Shown: one piece after another, positions 18,094 to 22,453 of the stretch | Layout of the letters: each line of letters starts with the position of its first letter | How positions within the stretch are numbered: position 1 is the stretch's first letter | IMG/VR virus record: IMGVR_UViG_3300012349_000018 | Location: 1 to 22,453 of that record | Reading direction: 5' to 3' (one strand) | Length of the DNA: 22,453 nt | DNA from: a virus | The notes under the pieces: model-generated | The model's database searches: none | What the model was told of the DNA's origin: nothing | What the model saw: the letters and a program-made list of their open reading frames with translations, nothing else | Translations under genes and position numbers: made by a program

Positions 18094-18248
18094 GGCTGCG
18101 GGCGGCCGTATGTCCTGCTGAGCGTCTCGCCCTGGCAGAGATGCCCGAACACCAGCGGGTCGATGAGGCACCCGCACGGGCGGCGGACCTCCGCGGCTGG
18201 CTGCGGGGCGGCCATGACAGGCGGCCCGAACGGCCACGACAGCCTCAT
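18090..18248 (-). CDS. 52-residue protein with a Cys pair
   Basis: ATG 18248 overlaps the upstream stop as ATGA. The sequence is MRLSWPFGPPVMAAPQPAAE, then VRRPCGCLIDPLVFGHLCQG and ETLSRTYGRPQP. CGC plus a later Cys near His suggests at most a partial metal site. Start and stop both lie in four-base overlaps (ATGA, GTGA), which is the best argument that this short frame is translated. An internal ATG at position 12 is an alternative start. Confidence 0.5.
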   Translation of the reverse strand: MRLSWPFGPPVMAAPQPAAEVRRPCGCLIDPLVFGHLCQGETLSRTYGRPQP

Positions 18249-18475
18249 GGCGCCGTCTCGCTTCGCGGCGTCGCTGCGTAGCGGCGAAGAGACCGGGCGG
18301 CGCGGAGCATGGACTCTAGCGCTGCGTGGATCTCCTTGTCTGCGGCCTCAAGATGCGGCCCAGCCTTGCCCCGGCATCTGGCCTGCTCCATGCCGATCTC
18401 GTCAAACACGGAGTCGGCGAGGTCGGCGCGCAGCCGGAAGAGGTGGTCGATGAGCTTGTTCGCGTCCAGGCTCAC
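18245..18475 (-). CDS. 76-residue helical protein
   Basis: GTG 18475 overlaps the upstream TGA as GTGA; the longer in-phase frame to 18499 lies inside the upstream gene. It reads VSLDANKLIDHLFRLRADLA, DSVFDEIGMEQARCRGKAGP, HLEAADKEIHAALESMLRAA and a basic Ser/Ala tail. It is nearly all alpha-helical and could form a helical bundle or dimer. No catalytic or metal motif seen; function unknown. Confidence 0.6.
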   Translation of the reverse strand: MSLDANKLIDHLFRLRADLADSVFDEIGMEQARCRGKAGPHLEAADKEIHAALESMLRAARSLRRYAATPRSETAP

Positions 18476-19059
18476 GGTGCCACCAGTCCGTCGTTCCACC
18501 GCACCTGCGGGCCCAGCCGCCCGATTTCCATCATGCCCACGGGGTGGCAGCCGTCACTGTCCCAGCAGGCGCCATAACGCAAACATGTGATGCGGCCCTC
18601 GCGCGGGTAGACGCGCAGCATCTTGAGGCCGCAGTACGGGCACTTCGCGGAAACCTGCTGCGGGCGCTCGGCCTTGTCGACGGCGGGGAGCTGCTCGACC
18701 GGGCGCACCAGCCCGTCAATGAACCGCGCCGCCCTCGCGGCGGCCTGCCCGGTGACGCCGGCGCCGAGGTCCTCGATGGCGCCGAGCGCCCTGAACGTGT
18801 TCACCGTGGAGCCGCCGCGGCGGAATCCGGGATGGCCGGTGACGGCCAGGCGCAGCGAGGCCTCCAGGCGGCGCAGGCCCTCGTGGGCGTCCATGGCGGC
18901 ATTGGCGGCGGCGGGATTCCAGGGCGGGCGGCTGTACGGCGACGGGACGCTGGGCATGGCATCGGTGCCGTCCTCGGTGTCGGGCTCGGCCATGAGCGCG
19001 GCGGCGACGGGGAGCCAGCGGGCCAGGTCCGCGCAGGACTCGCCGAGGTCAGCGGTCAT
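18472..19059 (-). CDS. Actinophage-type protein with C-terminal zinc ribbon
   Basis: The protein has 195 residues, ATG 19059 overlapping the upstream stop as ATGA and preceded by AAGGGGTGG. The helical N-terminal two-thirds include LGESCADLARWLPVAAALMA, YSRPPWNPAAANAAMDAHEG, LRRLEASLRLAVTGHPGFRR and AARAARFIDGLVRPVEQLPA. The C-terminal third has CPYCGLKMLRVYPREGRITC, then ACWDSDGCHP, a zinc ribbon with CxxC and two further Cys. It is the largest product of the small-gene operon. The layout is known to me from hypothetical proteins of Streptomyces-type phages; the function is not established, though DNA binding is plausible. Confidence 0.75.
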   Translation of the reverse strand: MTADLGESCADLARWLPVAAALMAEPDTEDGTDAMPSVPSPYSRPPWNPAAANAAMDAHEGLRRLEASLRLAVTGHPGFRRGGSTVNTFRALGAIEDLGAGVTGQAAARAARFIDGLVRPVEQLPAVDKAERPQQVSAKCPYCGLKMLRVYPREGRITCLRYGACWDSDGCHPVGMMEIGRLGPQVRWNDGLVAP

Positions 19060-19250
19060 GGGGACCACCCCTTAGCGGGGAGAGGCGCGGCCGTAACCTC
19101 GCTGGACACGGAGTCCGCCGCACCCCTCCCCTTCCCGCCGGTGTCCAGCCCGGCGGGCGTCTCCGGCGGCCATGCGCACTCGCCCATGCTCCGGCACACG
19201 TCGTCGATGCATTCCCGGAGCCGGTACCCGCACGGCTGCCAGGCGCTCAC
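19056..19250 (-). CDS. 64-residue protein with three Cys
   Basis: GTG 19250 overlaps the upstream stop as GTGA. It reads VSAWQPCGYRLRECIDDVCR, SMGECAWPPETPAGLDTGGK then a disordered GRGAADSVSSEVTAAPLPAK. The cysteines C7, C14, C19 and C25 sit in a short helical head and could hold one zinc. The tail is low-complexity. Four-base overlaps at both ends support it as a gene. Function unknown. Confidence 0.55.
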   Translation of the reverse strand: MSAWQPCGYRLRECIDDVCRSMGECAWPPETPAGLDTGGKGRGAADSVSSEVTAAPLPAKGWSP

Positions 19251-19498
19251 CAGATCACCTGCCGGGACGCCACCCCGGCACCCTGGCACGCTGAGCACCA
19301 CCCCCAGTGCGTATACCCGTCGCACACCGAGGCGGGCAGCATGCACTCCAGCGGGTTCACGCACTCCTCCGTCAGCTCGCCGCCGCACCATGAGCACGGG
19401 TCCTCCTCCTCCGCCCACACGCAGTCCGGCCGGTGCTCCGGCGTGCGCGAGCCGCAGCCCAGGCACGGCGGCAGCAGCGGGGCGTCCGGGTCAGCCAT
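19247..19498 (-). CDS. 83-residue protein with three zinc knuckles
   Basis: ATG 19498 has GGAG about six bases upstream (GTGGAGCGCAATGG) and overlaps the upstream stop by eight bases. Cysteine pairs: CLGC (12-15) with a distal C, CSWC (37-40) with EECVNPLEC, and CSACQ near the C-terminus. The sequence begins MADPDAPLLPPCLGCGSRTP. The density of CxxC pairs makes it a multi-ribbon zinc protein, probably binding nucleic acid or protein. Function unknown. Confidence 0.65.
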   Translation of the reverse strand: MADPDAPLLPPCLGCGSRTPEHRPDCVWAEEEDPCSWCGGELTEECVNPLECMLPASVCDGYTHWGWCSACQGAGVASRQVIW

Positions 19499-19691
19499 TG
19501 CGCTCCACGGACGGCCCGGGGGGTGCCGCGGGGTGTGCCATCCACTCGTCGCTGAAATCATCGCTGCACATCGTCGTGTGGTTGATCCCGTCGCACCACG
19601 GGCGCCCGTTGACATAGTGAACATGCCCGGCAAGTTCCGGCCGGCGGCGGACAAGCGCCTGGCTCAGCGCGTCGCCTTCAGCCCGGGTCAC
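19491..19691 (-). CDS. 66-residue protein of unknown function
   Basis: GTG 19691 overlaps the upstream stop as GTGA. It reads VTRAEGDALSQALVRRRPEL, AGHVHYVNGRPWCDGINHTT, MCSDDFSDEWMAHPAAPPGP and SVERNG. The HVHYVNGRPWCDGINH stretch with Cys and His residues could be a small metal site. No family recognised. The high-GC third positions and tight overlaps support coding. Confidence 0.6.
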   Translation of the reverse strand: MTRAEGDALSQALVRRRPELAGHVHYVNGRPWCDGINHTTMCSDDFSDEWMAHPAAPPGPSVERNG

Positions 19692-19930
19692 GCCGCACCC
19701 GCCCGGGCCTCGGCGCGGAGCCGCGCCCTGAACGCGGCGACCGCCTCCGGGGGCACCCGGCGCAGCCTGCCGACCTTCACCGACTCCAGGCCCGTATCCG
19801 GGTCCTTCTGCCAGGCGGCGACCTGGCGCTCGATGGCCCTGGCCGAGCAGCCGAACAGCTTTGCCACCTGCGGGATGGTGTAGAAGCCGAGAGCGTCGGG
19901 GCCTACGTCGGCGTCAGTCACGGCCGTCAC
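19688..19930 (-). CDS. Helix-turn-helix protein, candidate excisionase
   Basis: The protein has 80 residues, GTG 19930 (GTGA overlap). After a short head, FYTIPQVAKLFGCSARAIER is a MerR/AlpA-like helix-turn-helix, followed by QVAAWQKDPDTGLESVKVGR and LRRVPPEAVAAFRARLRAEA, the wing and closing helix typical of HTH_17 excisionases and plasmid or phage regulators. It is close to the integrase gene but on the other strand in the early operon, a common arrangement for a recombination directionality factor. It could equally be a transcription regulator of this operon. It is the best candidate for prophage excision control in the window. Confidence 0.7.
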   Translation of the reverse strand: MTAVTDADVGPDALGFYTIPQVAKLFGCSARAIERQVAAWQKDPDTGLESVKVGRLRRVPPEAVAAFRARLRAEARAGAA

Positions 19931-20253
19931 GTCCCCGGTCCGCCGGGCGTGATCGTGATGGCTGCGTCAGGCCCGCGCAGGTCCCGTATCCAGCCGGCGA
20001 AGCTGGCGCCTTCCGGGCAGCGGGCGCGGATGTTCCATTCCTCGCCGTAGCCCCGGGCGCTGGCCTCGCGCCGTTCGGCGCAGCACGGGCCGATGGCGTA
20101 GGAGCCGAACATGAAGCCGCCGCTGCGCGGGTCATCGGTCAGATCCTCGTCGCAGGAGTCGCAGAGCACCGTGCGGCCCAGCGGGATCTCGGCGGGACCC
20201 CCCGCAGATAGGGCATCGGCATACTGCTGATGAATCGGGTGCATCTCGGTCAT
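19927..20253 (-). CDS. First gene of the early operon, zinc-binding protein
   Basis: The protein has 108 residues from ATG 20253, with GAAGG eight bases upstream; ATG 20244 is an alternative. The in-phase extension through the leader repeat (MNGDKRRRLLK) is treated as untranslated. The sequence is MTEMHPIHQQYADALSAGGP, AEIPLGRTVLCDSCDEDLTD, DPRSGGFMFGSYAIGPCCAE and RREASARGYGEEWNIRARCP. CDSC and PCCAER give a zinc site around the phrase GGFMFGSYAIGPCC, which recurs in actinophage hypothetical proteins. It is transcribed from the strong promoter at 20296-20323. Function unknown. Confidence 0.7.
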   Translation of the reverse strand: MTEMHPIHQQYADALSAGGPAEIPLGRTVLCDSCDEDLTDDPRSGGFMFGSYAIGPCCAERREASARGYGEEWNIRARCPEGASFAGWIRDLRGPDAAITITPGGPGT

Positions 20254-20274
20254 GTGCGCTGCCTTCAGGAGCCG

Positions 20275-20291
20275 TCTCCGCTTGTCTCCGT
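20275..20291 (-). repeat. Leader/operator repeat copy C, at the early promoter start site
   Basis: Minus strand ACGGAGACAAGCGGAGA, identical to copies A and B, lies right at the expected transcription start. On the plus strand it contains two GTCTCCG units ten bases apart. A related string GGAGACAGCAGGAG lies in the opposite orientation at 20332-20345. Confidence 0.6.
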
Positions 20292-20295
20292 TCAA

Positions 20296-20323
20296 AGGTT
20301 ACGGTATCGCACACCGATGTCAA
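20296..20323 (-). promoter_or_regulatory. Main early leftward promoter
   Basis: Minus strand TTGACA (20323-20318) and TAACCT (20301-20296) are spaced by 16 bases, a good sigma-70-like match with transcription starting near 20289. It would drive the minus-strand operon beginning at 20253. The repeat ACGGAGACAAGCGGAGA overlaps the start site and could be a repressor operator. Confidence 0.6.
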
Positions 20324-20375
20324 CGACAACAGGAGACAGCAGGAGCCAGTCATAGACCGGAACCGACATCCGGGA

Positions 20376-20381
20376 TACGCT
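20376..20381 (+). promoter_or_regulatory. Leaderless -10 element before the gene at 20388
   Basis: TACGCT (TANNNT) lies at -12 to -7 relative to the GTG at 20388, the exact spacing for a leaderless mRNA starting at that G. No ribosome site and no clear -35 are visible. Confidence 0.45.
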
Positions 20382-20387
20382 CACGGC

Positions 20388-20603
20388 GTGGAAGACTACG
20401 AGTCCGACGACCTCCGTAAACGCGCAGAGGCCAGGGAGCGCCAACTTGCCGCCTGTGCTGCCGCACCCAAGAAACATAAGTTCAGCACTGCCCGGCTGGC
20501 GCATGACTACGCGAAGCAGGTCCGCCATGATCGAGGTGTCCGCCTGTACCCGTACGAGTGCCCGTGTGGCTGGTGGCACCTGACCTCCGCTGCGCGGCGG
20601 TGA
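20388..20603 (+). CDS. Small zinc-motif protein upstream of integrase
   Basis: The protein has 71 residues from GTG 20388: VEDYESDDLRKRAEARERQL, AACAAAPKKHKFSTARLAHD, YAKQVRHDRGVRLYPYECPC and GWWHLTSAARR. The last part, YPYECPCGWWHLT, is a recurring zinc-type motif in small actinophage proteins near integrase or replication genes. The N-terminal half is a charged helix. The likely leaderless start and a stop only four bases before the integrase ATG show that the two are co-transcribed. It may assist recombination or nucleic-acid binding; this is inference. Confidence 0.7.
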   Translation: MEDYESDDLRKRAEARERQLAACAAAPKKHKFSTARLAHDYAKQVRHDRGVRLYPYECPCGWWHLTSAARR

Positions 20604-20607
20604 GGTC

Positions 20608-21885
20608 ATGACCGGCAAGCCCGCCGGGGCGCGGCCCAACCGCGAGGGCAAGCCATGGCAGCGGCCCGACGGCCGGTGGACAGCCCGCGTATGGCCGCCC
20701 GAGGGCACCCTCGACACCAAGCCCCGCTACGTCTACGGCCACACCCGCAAGGACGCCATCGCCAGGCGCGACGAGCTCGGGGCGAAGCTCGCCCGGGGCC
20801 TGCCGTCCGACCCGGACCAGACCGTGGGCGACTACCTGCGCCACTGGCTGGACGTCACCCTCCCCCAGTACGTCGCCGCCGGGGAGATGGCCGCCTCCAC
20901 CATGGACTCCTACCGGGACAACACCGCGCTGCACATCATCCCCGCCGCCGCGCCGACGCTGGCGCACGTGAAGCTCCGCAGGCTGGACGCGCCCATGGTC
21001 CGGGAATGGCAGCACCGGCTCGGGCAGAAGCCGTCCGGCCGCACGCCGAAGAAGCGCCGCAAGGGCGAGCCCGCGGCGGAGCCGAAGGTGCTGTCGCCGC
21101 GCACCGTGGCGTACTGCCGGGCCATCCTGCACCGGGCGATCGCCGACGCGGTCCGGGACGAGGCGGCCGGGCTCGGGCGGAACGTCGTCAGCCTGGTCAA
21201 GCCGCCCCGCGAGCGGCAGAAGAAGGCCCGGACGGCCATCACGCCCGCGCAGGCGTCCGCGCTGCTGCTGGCCATGGCGGAGGACCGGCTGTGGTGCTAC
21301 TGGCTGTGCTCGTTCGCGCTCGGGTTCCGCCGCGGCGAGGGCCTCGGCATGCGGTGGGCCGACCTCGACCTCGACCGGCGCGTCTGGACGCCGCGGCAGT
21401 CGGTGCAAAGGGTCCGCGGCGACGCCGACCCGGCGACCGGGCGGCGGAAGGGGAAGCTGGTGGCCAAGGAGCTGAAGTCGGAGGCGTCCACCGCGGCGGT
21501 GGCCATGCCGGTGACCGCCGTCGACGCGCTGGGCCGGTGGCAGCGGGAGCAGCGCAAGACGCGCATGTGCGCAAAGGTGTGGGCGGACCTGGACCTGGTG
21601 TTCACCACCGGGGTGGGCACGGCCATCGAGCCGCGGAACGTGGACCGGGCGTGGGAGCGGCTGTGCGCCCGCGCGGGCGTGCCCCGGGTCAGGCTGCACG
21701 ACCTGCGGCACGCGTGCGCGAGCTACTTGCTGGCGGCCGGGGTGGACCTGAAGACGGTGCAGGTGACGCTGCGGCACGCCCACGGGTCCACCACGCAGAT
21801 GTACCTGCACGCCCTGGAGGAAGTACCCCGGTCAGGGGCCGATGCGATGGACGGCATCATCGAGGGACTGAGAGGGAAGCCGTGA
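20608..21885 (+). CDS. int: Tyrosine site-specific recombinase (phage integrase)
   Basis: The protein has 425 residues. An arm-binding AP2-like N-terminus (RPDGRWTARVWPP, KPRYVYGHTRKDAIARRDEL) is followed by a SAM-like core-binding domain (TVGDYLRHWLDVTLPQYVAA, TMDSYRDNTALHIIPA) with an extra basic linker SGRTPKKRRKGE. The catalytic domain shows all key residues: R241 in GFRRGEGLGMRW, H364 and R367 in LHDLRHACASYL, H390 in LRHAHGSTTQ, and nucleophile Y399 in MYLHAL. It would integrate and excise the phage at the adjacent tRNA. It is intact and of normal length. The gene points towards the tRNA attachment site and shares a GTGA overlap with the next gene. Confidence 0.95.
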   Translation: MTGKPAGARPNREGKPWQRPDGRWTARVWPPEGTLDTKPRYVYGHTRKDAIARRDELGAKLARGLPSDPDQTVGDYLRHWLDVTLPQYVAAGEMAASTMDSYRDNTALHIIPAAAPTLAHVKLRRLDAPMVREWQHRLGQKPSGRTPKKRRKGEPAAEPKVLSPRTVAYCRAILHRAIADAVRDEAAGLGRNVVSLVKPPRERQKKARTAITPAQASALLLAMAEDRLWCYWLCSFALGFRRGEGLGMRWADLDLDRRVWTPRQSVQRVRGDADPATGRRKGKLVAKELKSEASTAAVAMPVTAVDALGRWQREQRKTRMCAKVWADLDLVFTTGVGTAIEPRNVDRAWERLCARAGVPRVRLHDLRHACASYLLAAGVDLKTVQVTLRHAHGSTTQMYLHALEEVPRSGADAMDGIIEGLRGKP

Positions 21886-22337
21886 GCACTGAGATCCGGT
21901 ACGGGTATCCGGAAGAACGACCGTACGGAACGATCAAGGCATCCCGCCAGAATGCGGTCATACGTGATATGTGGTGCGGTGAACCGGTCGCCTGGGCCGT
22001 TCCGGGAGAAACCCTCAAGTGCTCGCCATGGCCAGGTCCCGACGTGCCTTACACCTCAGCGCTCACGCCTAGTGAGGCGATCGAGAGGTACGGGCCGCTT
22101 GCCTGGGTGATGACCGGCCCCGGCGGCGGCTTTGAAATGGTTCGCTACGGCGAAACTTGCTTCATTACCCGCTGGCTGGATCCGAGGGGCCTTCACCCTC
22201 CGGTCACGTGGATCAATGACCCGGTGATCGCCCGCCACGCATGCCCGAGGTGCGGTGCCGCTGCGGGCATGCCGTGCTCTGACCCCAAGGGAGTGCAGCG
22301 GCACATGGCGCGGGTAAGAGCCGCGCGAAGCCGTTGA
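21882..22337 (+). CDS. Zinc-ribbon protein downstream of integrase
   Basis: The protein has 151 residues; GTG 21882 overlaps the integrase stop as GTGA. The N-terminal part (STEIRYGYPEERPYGTIKAS, RDMWCGEPVAWAVPGETLKC) is unfamiliar. The C-terminus, HACPRCGAAAGMPCSDPKGV then QRHMARVRAARSR, is the small zinc-finger tail CPxCGAxxGxPC...H..R...A known from many actinobacterial and phage proteins. GC content is clearly lower than in the integrase gene (about 58 percent in one line), so it may have a separate origin. It is the last gene before the attachment site and could be a lysogeny-expressed accessory gene, since it shares the integrase transcript. Confidence 0.7.
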   Translation: MSTEIRYGYPEERPYGTIKASRQNAVIRDMWCGEPVAWAVPGETLKCSPWPGPDVPYTSALTPSEAIERYGPLAWVMTGPGGGFEMVRYGETCFITRWLDPRGLHPPVTWINDPVIARHACPRCGAAAGMPCSDPKGVQRHMARVRAARSR

Positions 22338-22343
22338 CTCCGG

Positions 22344-22365
22344 GTTGCGGTCAGCGTTGCGGTCA
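22344..22365. repeat. Direct repeats, candidate integrase arm-type sites
   Basis: GTTGCGGTCA occurs at 22344-22353 and 22356-22365, a 12-base period. They lie between the end of the last phage gene and the tRNA, where arm-type integrase binding sites are expected. Confidence 0.5.
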
Positions 22366-22385
22366 AAGATGGCCGTCTGACTTTG
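22364..22385. repeat. Inverted repeat around a near-palindrome
   Basis: CAAAG (22364-22368) and CTTTG (22381-22385) are inverted about the near-palindrome AGATGGCCGTCT (22367-22378). It could be a bidirectional terminator after the integrase operon or a protein-binding site in the attachment region. No U-run supports a classic terminator. Confidence 0.35.
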
Positions 22386-22415
22386 GCCGATCTGGATTCT
22401 CCCAGTTCAGAGGAG

Positions 22416-22453
22416 CGCGCTCGGAGGGACTCGAACCCCCAACCTTCTGATCC
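22416..22453 (-). tRNA. tRNA 3' portion, probably tRNA-Arg; prophage attachment target
   Basis: Only the 3' half is in the window. Reading minus from 22453: GGA (positions 36-38), TCAGA anticodon stem, variable loop AGGTT, T-arm GGGGG-TTCGAGT-CCCTC, acceptor strand CGAGCGC (22423-22417) and discriminator G at 22416, with no encoded CCA. Base 36 is G, 37 is G and 38 is A, and the TCAGA stem strand matches actinobacterial tRNA-Arg(ACG) as I recall it; the anticodon itself is outside. The integrase gene next to this 3' end suggests integration here. Confidence 0.8.

Noticed and set aside
20655-22337. Long plus-strand frame of 560 codons overlapping the integrase
   Set aside because: Its first 400 codons are an out-of-frame shadow of the integrase, full of Arg/Gly/Ala. 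Only the last 151 codons, from GTG 21882, are a real gene.

Overview
The window is one flank of a high-GC tailed-phage genome, most simply a prophage integrated at a tRNA gene of an actinobacterium. The evidence for the host type is the strong GC bias at third codon positions, the many GTG starts, GTGA/ATGA stop-start overlaps, two likely leaderless genes, and protein types typical of actinophages. The right edge (22416-22453) is the 3' part of a tRNA, probably tRNA-Arg. A tyrosine integrase gene lies beside it. The left edge cuts through a neck or tail-completion gene, so tail, lysis and the other attachment site lie outside. I see no repressor, polymerase or primase, and no tail tape measure in the window.

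Layout from right to left, mostly minus strand. (1) 20296-22416: a divergent control region, then a plus-strand block of a small zinc protein, the integrase and a zinc-ribbon protein, then integrase-arm-like repeats and the tRNA attachment target. (2) 20253-15643: a dense minus-strand operon of about twenty very small genes. It holds two helix-turn-helix proteins (one a candidate excisionase), several Cys-rich zinc-ribbon proteins, a 30-residue membrane peptide, and many repeated start junctions (TGACCATGG) and leaders (ACGGAGACAAGCGGAGA). (3) 15640-8452: the packaging and head module, with an HNH nuclease, an AT-richer direct-repeat block that may be the packaging site, small and large terminase, a small membrane protein, portal, prohead protease and major capsid protein. 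(4) 8434-1: an accessory and neck module. It contains two tandem paralogous small proteins, a 61-residue protein carrying a terminase-like motif, a two-domain glycosyltransferase split by an in-frame amber codon, a methyltransferase, appendage-type proteins, an HNH nuclease, a proline-rich repeat protein, a head-tail connector and a tail-completion-like protein.

Several elements break the minus-strand head module: a plus-strand HNH nuclease between portal and protease, a plus-strand winged-helix gene at 500, a plus-strand tRNA-like structured sequence at about 7814-7907, an HNH gene at 3064 and an endonuclease VII remnant at 8276. The 11-base string CTAGACTTGCC precedes both the plus-strand winged-helix gene and the plus-strand RNA-like element. 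Together they suggest that mobile or separately expressed insertions have entered between the structural genes.

The observations I consider most worth checking are: the amber-interrupted glycosyltransferase; the 43-base near copy of the terminase ATPase motif in the 61-residue gene; the plus-strand tRNA-like element and its shared promoter-like string; the candidate packaging repeats; and the repeated operator-like leader. All function calls come from reading the sequence. No database search was run.
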